From NCBI RefSeq assembly GCF_004798965.1, contig NZ_SDSD01000005.1, positions 62,001 to 126,000 on the forward strand: DNA of 64,000 bases. Direction: 5' to 3'. The stretch comes from Onishia niordana (lineage in GTDB: Bacteria > Pseudomonadota > Gammaproteobacteria > Pseudomonadales > Halomonadaceae). The notes under the pieces are model-generated. The model searched no databases. It had not been told where the DNA came from and worked only from the letters and a program-made list of their open reading frames with translations. Positions 9,190 to 18,340 of this stretch are shown piece after piece. The position numbers were made by a program, and so were the translations under genes. Position 1 is the first letter of the stretch; the number at the start of each line of letters is the position of its first letter.

Positions 9190-11292
9190 GTGGTACCTTT
9201 AATCCTTCAGCATGGAATGCACCAGGAAGGAGTGCCGTATGTAGAACGGCTGTATTTTTGCCGCACTCTGCTGTGGGCTTGCTTCGAGCAGAGTTGTGTG
9301 GCGTCCGATGATGAACTGGGAGACACCCCTTTGCCTTTTGGTTTTCGGATTATATCGAAAGCACTAAAGCGACTAGACACCCGGCGTCACGCCAAGACGG
9401 TCATTTTTTCTGGTCTGGCCGGGTTGATCACCTTGCTCAGCGTTGCCTTGAACGCCCCAGATGCCGTCCAGATTGGCAGTACCTTACTGCTTTGTGCGGT
9501 ACTTTACGTTTGTTTGAGGCGTCTTAATCTGGATCAAGTGGCAGCCATGTCGGGTGCTGGCAACCTTGAGAAAGTTCAGCGCCACTATTCTGAAAGCGAG
9601 CAGCGCTTCCAAGCCCTGCTGGAAAGCCTCCCCAAGGTAGCCGTACAGGGTTACGACCGTGACCGGCGAGTCATCTACTGGAACTCGGCGAGTACCGAGC
9701 TCTACGGCTATACCGCTGATGAGGCGTATGGTCAGCTACTTGAGGACTTGATTATTCCTGCCGAGATGCGCTTCGGGGTCATCGGGGCGCATCGTGCCTG
9801 GATGCAAGAAGGCATTGAGATTCCGGCCGGGGAAATAGAGCTCAAGCGAAAGGGGGGAGAATCTGTTTCGGTGTTTTCCCATCACGTGATGCTTGGCGAG
9901 CATACCGATGCACCATTGATGTTTTGTGTCGACGTGGATTTATCTGACCAAAAGCAGGCGCGTCGAGATCTGGACTTCATCACTCGGTTCGACTCGCTCA
10001 CGATGCTTCCCAATCGCTCGACGTTCGCCGCTCAACTGGATGAGTGTCTGGAACAAGCCGGGCGGTTGGGAGAAGTCGTTGCCGTGGTGTTCGCCGATAT
10101 TAGGGGCTTTGGCGAAATCAATGATGCTGAGGGATACGAACGTGGTGACCGTCTGCTGGTAGAAGTCGCGCATCGGCTGCGGGGCTGTCAGCGAAGCTCA
10201 GATCTGTTGTCGCGGTTTGGGGGCGATGAATTCGTGATGGCCTTCCCGCATCTGGAGTCTGACCACAACGCACTGCCGTTGGTCAAGAAGGTGCTCGCCG
10301 CCTTCGATGAGCCATTCGATATAGGCCTAGGAGAGTTGCATGTCGGCTTGAAGCTCGGCATTAGTCTTTATCCGAACAATGGCCGCAGTGCACAAGAGCT
10401 GATCCAGCATGCCGATGTAGCCAAGAACCGGGCCAAGGTGGCCACTGGTCAAGCCCACTGGTTTTTCGATAAGCGCCTGCATGATGAGCTGGTTCATGAA
10501 TACCGTACGGTCGAGCGGTTGCAGAGAGCGCTGCGTGAAGGTGAGCTGAGATTGCACTATCAGCCTCAGGTGGCAGCCAACAGTGGTCGAGTAGAGAATC
10601 TCGAGGCTTTAATACGCTGGTTCCCCAGCGAGGGCGGCAGTGTGCCACCCTCTGAGTTTATCCCTTTGGCCGAGCGCTCGAACCTGATCTATCGCATTGG
10701 CGATTGGGTCATCCATGAGGCCTGCCGTCAGCAGGCGGAGTGGCGGAAAGAAGGGTTAGGCGACTGCCGAATTGATATCAACCTATCCGGCAAGCAAGTG
10801 ATTCAGCATGATGTCTTCGCTTACCTCGAGACTTGCATGGAGCAGTTTGGCCTAACGACGCGAGAGATCGGTATCGAACTCACCGAAAATGTGTTGATCA
10901 ACGCCGATCAGCGTGTACTCAGCACGTTGCGTCGGCTTTATCACCGAGGCATGAAAATCAGTATCGATGATTTCGGTACCGGCTATTCATCCCTGAGTTA
11001 TCTCAAGCAATTTCCGATTACGGCGTTGAAGATCGATCGCAGTTTCGTCCGTGATGCCCCAGAGGAGCCCAGTGATCGCGCTATCATGGCGGCCATGGTC
11101 TTTATCGGCCATCAATTGGGGCTTGAGGTCATCGCCGAGGGCGTCGAAACCGAAGAACAGCTCGAGCTGGTTCGTGAGTTCGGTTGCGATATGGTGCAAG
11201 GCTATTACTACTTCAAACCGATGAGTGCTGGCGATATCGGGCGCCTGCAGCGATCGCTGCAGGCGGTACGCGGGCAACTCCCTCAAGACTGA
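9190..11292 (+). CDS. membrane-anchored PAS-GGDEF-EAL cyclic-di-GMP protein
   Basis: This is a putative regulator of cyclic-di-GMP level. Two hydrophobic segments (about residues 68-105) are followed by a PAS domain (VIYWNSASTELYGYTADEAYG), a GGDEF domain with an intact site (RFGGDEFVMAFP) and an EAL domain (LEALIRWFPSEGG, IELTENVL, DDFGTGYSSLSYLKQF, KIDRSFVRD). Both catalytic signatures are complete, so it could make or degrade the messenger. The true start is uncertain. The listed one is a GTG without a good ribosome site; an ATG at 9217 or GTG codons further in (such as the one before ASDDELGD) are alternatives, and the first 50 residues look non-conserved. Confidence 0.85.
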   Translation: MVPLILQHGMHQEGVPYVERLYFCRTLLWACFEQSCVASDDELGDTPLPFGFRIISKALKRLDTRRHAKTVIFSGLAGLITLLSVALNAPDAVQIGSTLLLCAVLYVCLRRLNLDQVAAMSGAGNLEKVQRHYSESEQRFQALLESLPKVAVQGYDRDRRVIYWNSASTELYGYTADEAYGQLLEDLIIPAEMRFGVIGAHRAWMQEGIEIPAGEIELKRKGGESVSVFSHHVMLGEHTDAPLMFCVDVDLSDQKQARRDLDFITRFDSLTMLPNRSTFAAQLDECLEQAGRLGEVVAVVFADIRGFGEINDAEGYERGDRLLVEVAHRLRGCQRSSDLLSRFGGDEFVMAFPHLESDHNALPLVKKVLAAFDEPFDIGLGELHVGLKLGISLYPNNGRSAQELIQHADVAKNRAKVATGQAHWFFDKRLHDELVHEYRTVERLQRALREGELRLHYQPQVAANSGRVENLEALIRWFPSEGGSVPPSEFIPLAERSNLIYRIGDWVIHEACRQQAEWRKEGLGDCRIDINLSGKQVIQHDVFAYLETCMEQFGLTTREIGIELTENVLINADQRVLSTLRRLYHRGMKISIDDFGTGYSSLSYLKQFPITALKIDRSFVRDAPEEPSDRAIMAAMVFIGHQLGLEVIAEGVETEEQLELVREFGCDMVQGYYYFKPMSAGDIGRLQRSLQAVRGQLPQD

Positions 11293-11380
11293 TCCCCTAG
11301 CGTTCACCATCAGCCGGGCCTGCGTGGCGATGCCAGGGCGCGTACAATATTGCCTCTTTGCACAGTCGTCTGGAGGCAAT

Positions 11381-12715
11381 GTGCCCGAATCGGATGCAAT
11401 GAACGCGTCGCTGGGGTGCCGTCTATGGCGTCAGACCTGGCCGATGGCCATCGGCGTGATGGCCTTGTTGGGCTTCCAGTTGGTGGACAGTGCCTTCATC
11501 GCCCGGCTGGGCACAGCACCGCTGGCGGCGCAGACGTTTACCTTTCCGCTGTCTTTTCTGGTCATCGGCGTTCAAGTGGGCCTGGGAATCGCTATCGCCG
11601 CCCAGCTTTCGCGTGTGCTGGGCGCGGGTGAACGCGCTCGAGCCAGGCGCCTGGGGAGCTTGGTGATGGTGGTCGCGGGCAGTGTGATTGCACTGCTCGT
11701 GCTCTTGTTGTGGGTCTTTCAGAGCCGCTTGTTTTCCTTGCTTGGCGCCGAGACCACTAGTCTGCCTTTGATTCGCGCCTATTGGGGGCCACAGCTGCTA
11801 TCGGCCTGGCTGGGGGCAGTGTTGTATTTTGGCTATAGCCTTTTTCGGGCTCATGGCGATACTCGCTTGCCGGGCAAGCTGATGGTGGTGACCAGTTTGA
11901 TCAACCTGGCACTCGACCCGCTGCTGATCTTCGGTGTTGGTGACTGGAAAGGTCTGGGTCTGCCTGGTGCGGCCTGGGCCACCGTGCTTGCCTTTGCCTG
12001 CGGTTTGGCCATGCTGGTTGGACGGCTCGCCCATCATGACTGGCTGTCTTCGTCGGGTTTATTGGCAGAAGCGCATCGCTCGGCACCAGGCTTCGCCAGT
12101 ATTGCCGCGCCGGCGATGGTCAGCCAGCTAATGCCACCCTTAGCCGCGATGCTTTCTACACGTATCGTTGCCACTCTCGGTGAAACCAGCGTCGCGGCTT
12201 GGGGGCTTGCGAGTCGCCTGGAAACGGTAGCGCTGATGCTGGTATTAGCACTGACCATGTCGCTGCCACCCTGGTTGGGGCGCTGTCATGGTGCCGGCGA
12301 TGGGGAGACCATTCGCCGCCTGATGCGGTTGGCGGCGAGGGTCGTCCTCGGCTGGCAGCTGACGCTAGGCATCGTGCTGGCCCTGGCGGCTCCCTGGCTT
12401 GCGCTCTTGCTGTCGGGCAGCCCCGAGGTCCGCGATGAACTGGCGCTGTTGATTCGCTTCCTGCTGCCGAGCTATGCCCTGCTGGGACTGTGCATGGTGG
12501 TCGTGTCGGCCGGCAATGCGTTGGGCTGGCCGTTTGGCGCGATGCTGATGTCGGGCGTTCGCCTGTTCGTCTGTTATCTGCCTTGCCTGTGGTTGGGCAG
12601 TCAGTGGTCGGGGATGACGGGGCTGGCCATCGGGGCTGCGCTTGGTAATGTCCTGGCCGGCACGCTCGCCTGGTGGTTGTATCGATATCGGCGCCCGCTG
12701 TCTGAGGTGAAGTAA
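11381..12715 (+). CDS. MATE family efflux transporter
   Basis: This is a multidrug and toxin extrusion transporter with 12 predicted membrane helices in two homologous halves, exporting organic cations in exchange for Na+ or H+. The first helix carries WPMAIGVMALLGFQLVDSAF and the mid-protein repeat APAMVSQLMPPLAAMLSTRI matches the second half. The frame is open from 11225, which would overlap the previous gene. GGAGG at 11372-11376 lies just before a GTG at 11381, and an ATG follows at 11399, so the start is one of those two. A strong terminator follows. The NorM or DinF subgroup and the substrate cannot be assigned. Confidence 0.88.
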   Translation: MPESDAMNASLGCRLWRQTWPMAIGVMALLGFQLVDSAFIARLGTAPLAAQTFTFPLSFLVIGVQVGLGIAIAAQLSRVLGAGERARARRLGSLVMVVAGSVIALLVLLLWVFQSRLFSLLGAETTSLPLIRAYWGPQLLSAWLGAVLYFGYSLFRAHGDTRLPGKLMVVTSLINLALDPLLIFGVGDWKGLGLPGAAWATVLAFACGLAMLVGRLAHHDWLSSSGLLAEAHRSAPGFASIAAPAMVSQLMPPLAAMLSTRIVATLGETSVAAWGLASRLETVALMLVLALTMSLPPWLGRCHGAGDGETIRRLMRLAARVVLGWQLTLGIVLALAAPWLALLLSGSPEVRDELALLIRFLLPSYALLGLCMVVVSAGNALGWPFGAMLMSGVRLFVCYLPCLWLGSQWSGMTGLAIGAALGNVLAGTLAWWLYRYRRPLSEVK

Positions 12716-12722
12716 AAACGAC

Positions 12723-12740
12723 GCATCCAGATGCTTTTTT
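12723..12740 (+). terminator. terminator after the MATE gene
   Basis: GCAT-CCAG-ATGC (extendable to 5 bp) is followed directly by six T, 8 bases after the MATE stop codon. Confidence 0.8.
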
Positions 12741-12753
12741 CAGGTTAATAGTT

Positions 12754-12785
12754 TGGCTATATGGCTATAATTTGGCTTATATAGC
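12754..12785 (+). promoter_or_regulatory. dadA promoter region with TGGCT repeats
   Basis: This AT-rich block holds three TGGCT motifs (12754, 12762, 12773), an exact TATAAT (12766-12771) and an inverted repeat GCTATAT ... ATATAGC (12756-12785). No good -35 box is visible, which suggests an activator. Lrp is the known regulator of dadA in E. coli, but its binding here is an inference. Confidence 0.45.
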
Positions 12786-12933
12786 TTCATGTTAAGCCTT
12801 ATTCAGAATATCTTCTTTACTCCTTCCCTTATACTTATGCCTTTCCATTGGCGTTCCTGGTGGTTATTCGTTCACCGCCAAGCACGGGCATGGGCGAAAG
12901 ATTCCAGATACAGCAACAAGAAGGGGAGAGGCA

Positions 12934-14193
12934 ATGAAGGTCGTCGTTCTCGGCAGCGGTGTAGTGGGTGTGACCAGTGCGTATTACCTGGCGCGTCAGG
13001 GCCATGACGTCACGGTCATCGACCGCCAGGCGTCTCCGGCCATGGAGACCAGTTACGGTAACGCGGGTCAGGTCTCGTTCGGCTTTTCCTCGCCATGGGC
13101 GGCTCCCGGCATTCCTCAGAAGGCCATGAAGTGGATGTTCCAGGAGCATGCGCCGCTCAAGGTCCAGCCCAAGCCCGATCCCACCATGGCGCGCTTCATG
13201 ATGCAGATGTTCAACAATTGCACGCCCGAGCGTTATGCCATCAACAAGGAACGCATGGTCCGTATCGCCGAGTACAGTCGCGGCTGCATCAACGCGCTGC
13301 GCGAGGATACTGGCATTCGCTACGAGGATCGTCAGAAGGGATTATTGCAGCTGTTCCGCCACGACAGCCAGGTAGAGGCGGTCGGCAAGGACATGCAGGT
13401 TCTCGAGCAGTGCGGGGTGCGCCATAGGCTTCTTGATGCCGAGGAGATCAAAGGGGTCGAGCCGGCGCTCGCCCGAGTACCGGGCAAGTTCGTGGGCGGG
13501 CTGCACCTGCCCGACGACCAGACCGGAGACTGCCATCTCTTCACCAACCGCCTGGCCGACTACTGCCGCGAGCGCCTCGGCGTGACCTTCCGCTTCGGGG
13601 TGACCATCGAACGCCTTAAGCGTAGCGCGGGACGCATCGAGTCGGTGGTCACAAGCGCAGGCGAGATCAATGCCGATGCCTATGTGGTCTGCATGGGCAG
13701 CTTCTCCAAGTTCCTGGTCAAGGACCTGGACATTCGCCTGCCGATCTACCCGGTCAAGGGCTACAGCCTGACGGTACCCGTCAGCGACGATGGCGGAGCG
13801 CCTCAGTCCACGGTGATGGACGAGAGCTACAAGGTGGCGATCTCGCGTTTCGACGATCGCATCCGGGTCGGTGGAACGGCGGAGCTTGCCTCCTACGACA
13901 TGAGCCTGCTGGAGAAGCGTCGTGCCACCATCAGCATGGTGGTGAAGGATGTGTTCCCGGAGGGCGGCGACGTCAAGCGGGCAGAATTCTGGACCGGCCT
14001 TCGCCCGATGACGCCAGATTCCACACCCATTATTGGCGCCACCAAGTATGACAACCTGTGGCTCAATACCGGCCATGGCACCTTGGGCTGGACCATGAGC
14101 TGCGGCAGCGCCCACTTGCTGGCCGACCTGATCGGGGGCCGCCGGCCTGAGATCGATCCGAAGGACCTGGACGTGTCTCGCTACGCGCGCTGA
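12934..14193 (+). CDS. dadA: D-amino acid dehydrogenase
   Basis: DadA is a membrane-associated FAD enzyme that oxidatively deaminates D-amino acids (chiefly D-alanine) and passes electrons to the respiratory chain. The N-terminal Rossmann motif is VVLGSGVVGVTSAYYLARQG, and the family block SYGNAGQVSFGFSSPWAAPG follows. The C-terminal FAD block is WTGLRPMTPDSTPIIG ... LNTGHGTLGWTMSCGS. The 419-aa length fits the small-subunit DadA family. An AGGGGAGAGG ribosome site precedes the ATG. No alanine racemase (dadX) adjoins it, unlike in E. coli and Pseudomonas. Confidence 0.93.
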   Translation: MKVVVLGSGVVGVTSAYYLARQGHDVTVIDRQASPAMETSYGNAGQVSFGFSSPWAAPGIPQKAMKWMFQEHAPLKVQPKPDPTMARFMMQMFNNCTPERYAINKERMVRIAEYSRGCINALREDTGIRYEDRQKGLLQLFRHDSQVEAVGKDMQVLEQCGVRHRLLDAEEIKGVEPALARVPGKFVGGLHLPDDQTGDCHLFTNRLADYCRERLGVTFRFGVTIERLKRSAGRIESVVTSAGEINADAYVVCMGSFSKFLVKDLDIRLPIYPVKGYSLTVPVSDDGGAPQSTVMDESYKVAISRFDDRIRVGGTAELASYDMSLLEKRRATISMVVKDVFPEGGDVKRAEFWTGLRPMTPDSTPIIGATKYDNLWLNTGHGTLGWTMSCGSAHLLADLIGGRRPEIDPKDLDVSRYAR

Positions 14194-14710
14194 AGAACTG
14201 TCTACTCGCTTACGCCCCACCTTCTGCTATCGGCAGTCGGGGTGTCTTTGTTTGGGGACAGTGTAACTATCTGATAATGAATGCTTTTTTATATGTGCCT
14301 CAGGTGCGTTGGTGACATGCAACAGATCATGCCTGGTTTTCAGTCGGGTAAGGGTTTGAAATAGACATTGACCTTCTTCATCTAGTTGATATTGATGATT
14401 TTTCCTTGAATTTGGCACGCTGCTCGCAATACCTATTACGTGGTCTCGCCATGACGGCGCGGCCCAGCAAGTGAGGTCGCCTGAGGCAGGGACATGCCTT
14501 GTGAAGGATGGCTAAGTGGCTTGGGATAGGCCGGCGTCAGGCGACATACGACAGGTAGTCGAGTCGCCCAGGAGCAGGATGAATAGACACCTCGCTTGCT
14601 CAAGGACGTGGCCGGCCCAAGGACGGGCCTCGGCGACCCGTGCAGAGGCCCGGTCTCTATGCCACAACCAAGGTCTGCAGCCGACGCGGTGCATCAAACC
14701 AGGAGGATCT
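14194..14710. other. 517-bp intergenic region after dadA
   Basis: No convincing gene is seen. A weak hairpin (CCCC..CTGC / GCAG..GGGG, 14215-14242) followed by TGTCTTTGTTT probably terminates dadA. The middle is AT-rich. A sigma-54-like promoter is annotated separately, and the last 200 bases would be a long leader for the next gene. Small frames on both strands here lack ribosome sites. Confidence 0.5.
14413..14428 (+). promoter_or_regulatory. sigma-54 (-24/-12) promoter candidate
   Basis: TGGCACG-CTGC-TCGCA matches the consensus TGGCACG-N4-TTGCW at all -24 positions and at all but one -12 position, with correct spacing. The next gene on this strand starts 283 bases downstream, which implies a long untranslated leader. 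Confidence 0.55.
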
Positions 14711-15235
14711 ATGAAACTGAAGACACTCAGCATGAGCATTGCCTTTGCCATCGCTGGCCTGAGCGCCAACGTCGCGATGGCCGATCTTAATGCGCAGACT
14801 GATACCTCAGCAGAGGCCGGCGTATCTTCGGGTACTGCCGATAGCAGTTCAGTCGGCCTTTCAACCAATGCAGAGACCGACGCTGGTGTTTCTGTCCAGG
14901 GTGGAGAGGCTGGTGAGAATGCCTCAATGAGTGGCAATGCCAGCATGAATTCTCAGCCCGATGCCGGAAGCCGCACCGGCACTACTAGCGATCAAGCGGC
15001 CAGCGAGCTCGAAGGTGCCTCTGACAAAGCCGAACAAGCGTATCAGCGCGGAACAGACAAAGCTGCGACGAGCGTGGAATCGGCAACCGACACAGCGGGT
15101 GATGCCCTCGATACGTCGGCCGGTGCCACCGGCAGTGCCGCTGGCGAAGTGAGCGATAGCCTGGGTGGCGATACCGCCGGCCAGACCGGTGTTTCCACGC
15201 AAACCGACACCACTGGGAGTGTGACGACTCAGTAA
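14711..15235 (+). CDS. secreted, low-complexity acidic protein of unknown function
   Basis: I do not recognise this protein. A signal peptide (MKLKTLSMSIAFAIAGLSAN, then VAMA) is followed by about 150 residues made almost only of Ala, Ser, Thr, Gly, Asp, Glu, Gln and Asn, with no Cys and virtually no bulky hydrophobics. It is therefore probably disordered, periplasmic or secreted. The middle (about residues 93-135) is richer in Lys/Glu and resembles the amphipathic repeats of stress-related LEA-like proteins, but this is only a resemblance. AGGAGGAT lies 3 bases before the ATG. The gene is monocistronic, with a sigma-54-like site far upstream and a terminator after it. Acidic, disordered exported proteins fit a halophile. 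Confidence 0.7.
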   Translation: MKLKTLSMSIAFAIAGLSANVAMADLNAQTDTSAEAGVSSGTADSSSVGLSTNAETDAGVSVQGGEAGENASMSGNASMNSQPDAGSRTGTTSDQAASELEGASDKAEQAYQRGTDKAATSVESATDTAGDALDTSAGATGSAAGEVSDSLGGDTAGQTGVSTQTDTTGSVTTQ

Positions 15236-15278
15236 GTCAGGACGTCGTCTCGATAGTGGGTCGGCGCTGAAGAGACCC

Positions 15279-15308
15279 GGGGCGAGAGCGCATGATGGCT
15301 CTCGCCCC
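15279..15308 (+). terminator. hairpin after the secreted-protein gene
   Basis: A perfect 11-bp stem, GGGGCGAGAGC / GCTCTCGCCCC, with an 8-nt loop is followed by ATTTCGT. It is very stable but has a weak T-tract. Confidence 0.65.
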
Positions 15309-15367
15309 ATTTCGTATGTCCGCAGGAAAAGGGGAGTTCACGGCGGAGTGATGCCCGTAACGCAAGA

Positions 15368-15387
15368 CGCCCGGCGAATGCCGGGCG
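15368..15387 (-). terminator. hairpin downstream of phhC
   Basis: CGCCCGGC-GAAT-GCCGGGCG is a perfect 8-bp stem 42 bases beyond the phhC stop, read on -. The following TCTTGCGTT is only mildly T-rich. Confidence 0.5.
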
Positions 15388-15428
15388 ACGTCATGCAGGG
15401 TCCATCCATTCGTGGAGGCGTTACCCCC

Positions 15429-16616
15429 TTAGTTGACCGCGGCAAAGGCCTTGGCCAAGTAGGGTAGGTTCTCATCTGAAAAACCTGCCACGTTGGCCCG
15501 ACCCGAGCGCACCATGTAGATGCCGAACTCGTCGCGCAGCCGGTCGACCTGCTCCGGGCTGAGGCCCGTGTAGGAGAACATGCCACGCTGCTCCCCAATG
15601 CAGGCGAACTTGTCCGCCAAGCCATGTGGTTTAAGGGCATCGACGAAGTCGCGGCGCAGGCCGTTGATGCGATCACGCATCTCGGTCAGTTCTTCGCGCC
15701 ACATCGCGGCAAGCTCAGCTGATTCGAGGATCTCGGTGACGATGGCGCCACCGTGGGCCGGCGGGTTGGAATAGTTCTCACGTGCTACGACGGCAACCTG
15801 AGAGCGCACGTTCTCCATGTTTTCCTGGTTCTTGGCGATCACCACCAGAGCACCGGTGCGCTCGCGGTAGATACCGAAGTTCTTGGAACAGGAGCTGGTG
15901 ATCAACACCTCATCCAGGCTCTCGGCCATTAGGCGCGCCCCATAGGCGTCTTCTGTCAGGCCCTCACCGAAGCCCTGGTAGGCGAAATCGATCAGCGGCA
16001 GCAGTTCACGCTCCTGAACCACTTCCAGCACTTGCTGCCACTGCTCGCGGGAGAGATCGAAGCCGCTTGGGTTGTGACAGCAAGCGTGCAGCACGACCAC
16101 GTCGCCTGTTGGAATCTCTTTTAGCGCTGCCAGCATCCCCGGGAAGTCGAGGCGATTGTCGGCATCGACATAGGGATATTTGCCAAGCTTCAACCCGGCG
16201 GCCTGGAAGATACCCAGGTGGTTCGGCCAAGTAGGGTCGCTGACCCAAATGCCGCGACCGGGCAGTTGAGTGCGAACGAAGTCTGCGGCCAGGCGCAATG
16301 CACCAGTGCCGCCTGGAGACTGGGTGGCACTGGCGCGGTTAGCCGCCAGCACCGGTGATTCCTCGCCCAGCAACATGGGCAGAATTACCTTGCCGTAGCG
16401 CGGATCGCCGTGAGAGCCAATATAGCTCTTGGTGGTCTCATTCTTCAGCAGCAGGGCCTCGGCCTCCTTGACGGCCCGCATCACCGGTGTCGTGCCCGCG
16501 GCATCCCGGTAGACACCAACCCCAAGGTCAACCTTCTGGGGGTTGGTGTCATTCTTGAAGGCTTCGATCAACCCGAGGATCGCGTCCCCGGGCACCCGCT
16601 GAATCTGCTCGAACAT
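15429..16616 (-). CDS. phhC: aromatic amino acid aminotransferase
   Basis: This is a class-I PLP aminotransferase of the aspartate/tyrosine family. In this setting it should convert tyrosine to 4-hydroxyphenylpyruvate, the substrate of HppD encoded at 35.3 kb. It starts MFEQIQRVPGDAILGLIEAF, shows VDLGVGVYRD and HACCHNPSGFDLS, and has the PLP lysine in SCSKNFGIYRERTGAL. The ATG at 16616 lies one base after the phhB stop (TAAAATG); a start 12 bases upstream would overlap phhB. Family members overlap in specificity, so the aromatic role comes from the phhABC context. Confidence 0.9.
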   Translation of the reverse strand: MFEQIQRVPGDAILGLIEAFKNDTNPQKVDLGVGVYRDAAGTTPVMRAVKEAEALLLKNETTKSYIGSHGDPRYGKVILPMLLGEESPVLAANRASATQSPGGTGALRLAADFVRTQLPGRGIWVSDPTWPNHLGIFQAAGLKLGKYPYVDADNRLDFPGMLAALKEIPTGDVVVLHACCHNPSGFDLSREQWQQVLEVVQERELLPLIDFAYQGFGEGLTEDAYGARLMAESLDEVLITSSCSKNFGIYRERTGALVVIAKNQENMENVRSQVAVVARENYSNPPAHGGAIVTEILESAELAAMWREELTEMRDRINGLRRDFVDALKPHGLADKFACIGEQRGMFSYTGLSPEQVDRLRDEFGIYMVRSGRANVAGFSDENLPYLAKAFAAVN

Positions 16617-16617
16617 T

Positions 16618-16956
16618 TTAGGCTGCAACCTCGTCGGTTCTGGCGGCTAGGATGAAATCGTTCTTGTGTAGGCCCTTCATTTCATGTGACCACCAGGTCA
16701 CGGTGACCTTGCCCCACTCGGTGAGAAGCGCGGGATGATGACCGGCTTCTTCGGCAATATCTCCGACCCGGTTGGTAAAGGCGAGGGCCTGCTTGAAATT
16801 ACGGAACTTGAAGACACGTTCCAGCTGCATGATGCCATCGCGCTCGATAATCTGCCACTCGGGAATCTGCTGGCCAAGTGTCTCGATCTCGCTCTGCGTT
16901 ACCTGGGGAGCATCCCAGCTGCAGGCTTCACACTGCTGTTCGGAAAGATCGCTCAT
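16618..16956 (-). CDS. phhB: pterin-4a-carbinolamine dehydratase
   Basis: PhhB dehydrates 4a-hydroxytetrahydrobiopterin so the pterin cofactor of phenylalanine hydroxylase can be recycled. The 112-aa length is typical. The signature [20 protein letters not shown] carries the conserved E-x3-HH, and the ending [11 protein letters not shown] is characteristic. GAGGATTACCCC precedes the ATG. It is the second gene of phhABC. Confidence 0.95.
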   Translation of the reverse strand: MSDLSEQQCEACSWDAPQVTQSEIETLGQQIPEWQIIERDGIMQLERVFKFRNFKQALAFTNRVGDIAEEAGHHPALLTEWGKVTVTWWSHEMKGLHKNDFILAARTDEVAA

Positions 16957-17057
16957 GGGGTAATCCTCAAGGGTTGGGTGATGATAATGGGTGGTCGGAC
17001 GTGTCAGGTTGCCTTCGAATCGGCCGGTCGATTTAACAATGACCAGGCTGGCAATGA

Positions 17058-17882
17058 TCAGGCTCCGACGGCTTTGGGCTTGGGTGGAAACTTGGGTTCA
17101 TGCAGGCCCAGCGCCATGGCGCGATGCACCAGTGCCATGATGTCCTGCTGGGAAAGGTCGTGCAGGGTCTCGAGATCGTCAAGAACGTAATAGAGCGGCT
17201 GCAGGATGTCGATGCGATAGGGCGTGCGTAGTGCCTCAAGCGCATCGAAATCGTGATGCTCGGGCGTATCGGACAGCGCGTGGAGGGTCTCCTTGGGAGA
17301 CGAGATGATGCCGCCTCCATAGATACGGCGCCCCTGTGGGGTGTTGACCAACCCGAACTCTACCGTCATCCAGTAGAGCCTCGCCAGGTAGACTCTTTCT
17401 TTGGGGCTTGCCGCCAGGCCAAGCTTGCCATAGGTCGCGGTAAAATCGGCGAAGGCTTGGTTAGTCAGCATTGGGCAATGACCGAAGATCTCGTGAAAGA
17501 TATCCGGCTCCTGCAAGTAGTCGAGTTCTTCCGGGGTGCGAATGAACGTGGCGACCGGGAAACGACGGTGGGCCAGCAACTCAAAAAAGGTATCGAAGGG
17601 GATAAGCGCTGGCACCTGGGCGGTTTGCCAGCCGGTAGTGGCCTCGAGTACCCGGTCGACTTCGGCGAGCTGTGGAATGTGCGTCTCGGGCAGAGCCAAG
17701 CGCTCCATGCCGTCGATGTATTCCTGGCATACGCGGTTCTCGAGGATCGGCAGCTGGCGTTGCATCAGGGTTTGCCAGGTGGCGTGTTCTTGATCGCTGT
17801 AGGTGATAACGCCGTTAGCATCTGGCATGCGTGCCTGATACTTGCTTGGCTTGGCGGCGATGGGCTTGGTCTGCGTGGCCAT
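17058..17882 (-). CDS. phhA: phenylalanine 4-monooxygenase
   Basis: PhhA hydroxylates phenylalanine to tyrosine with tetrahydropterin and O2, starting tyrosine catabolism. The iron ligands are H130 and H135 ([13 protein letters not shown]) and E175 (MTVEFGLV). At 274 aa it is the short bacterial form with only the catalytic domain and no regulatory ACT domain. CGGAGAC stands 7 bases before the ATG. It heads the phhABC operon, divergent from phhR, and a possible TyrR-type site lies in the intervening region. Confidence 0.96.
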   Translation of the reverse strand: MATQTKPIAAKPSKYQARMPDANGVITYSDQEHATWQTLMQRQLPILENRVCQEYIDGMERLALPETHIPQLAEVDRVLEATTGWQTAQVPALIPFDTFFELLAHRRFPVATFIRTPEELDYLQEPDIFHEIFGHCPMLTNQAFADFTATYGKLGLAASPKERVYLARLYWMTVEFGLVNTPQGRRIYGGGIISSPKETLHALSDTPEHHDFDALEALRTPYRIDILQPLYYVLDDLETLHDLSQQDIMALVHRAMALGLHEPKFPPKPKAVGA

Positions 17883-18340
17883 ACAGCAGTCTCCGGTTGG
17901 CGTGCTCTTGTTATTGGTCGTCGCGGCCGGCAGTGGGGCGCGTTCTTTTCAAACCTGACCTCAGTCTATGAGAGCCGTCGACGGAAGAAAGCTATCCCAC
18001 TCTCGCAAGGCCCATCCGATGAAGAGCTAAGTGTCACGAAAAATTGACGATTGTCCGTTTGCGGTATCAGGAAATCGCCGCGTTGGCTGGTGAATGACCT
18101 TGAGGCTTTCCTGGCGTCACGTTAACTTGACAGTCGAGTCACGCGGCCTTGACGTCCACGTGATATGCACGCGTTCTTTTGCGCCTTACGCTTCATAAAA
18201 GTACGTCCCTGTGATTGTTGGCGGCAGGTTGGCCAAGGCGCTTCGTCGAGAAGCGTTACCGTAACGTCAATTATCTGGTCTTTTATCAATACGTTTTTCA
18301 ATCAAGCCTTGGACCACGGCTTGTTGATCCAGAGGCCGTC
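17883..18340. other. 458-bp divergent phhA / phhR control region
   Basis: No gene is supported here. The frame of phhR stays open upstream to 18215, but that part lacks conservation to TyrR. Besides the box annotated below, GTTACCGTAAC (18256-18266) is a short palindrome in front of phhR. No clean sigma-54 promoter was found on either strand. Confidence 0.5.
18032..18049. promoter_or_regulatory. weak TyrR/PhhR-box candidate before phhA
   Basis: TGTCAC-GAAAAA-TTGACG matches TGTAAA-N6-TTTACA at 4 of 6 bases in each half with correct spacing. It lies about 150 bases upstream of phhA and 290 upstream of phhR. The match is weak, and context is the main support. Confidence 0.35.

Noticed and set aside
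13342..14220. Long antisense frame (292 codons) over dadA
   Set aside because: It is a shadow of dadA in a GC-rich gene, with no ribosome site and no recognisable domain.
14227..14418. 63-codon frame on - after dadA
   Set aside because: AT-rich intergenic sequence without start signals; overlaps the sigma-54-like site.
17883..18340. Sigma-54 promoter for phhA, expected from some Pseudomonas species
   Set aside because: No TGGCAC-N5-TTGC pattern with correct spacing was seen on either strand.
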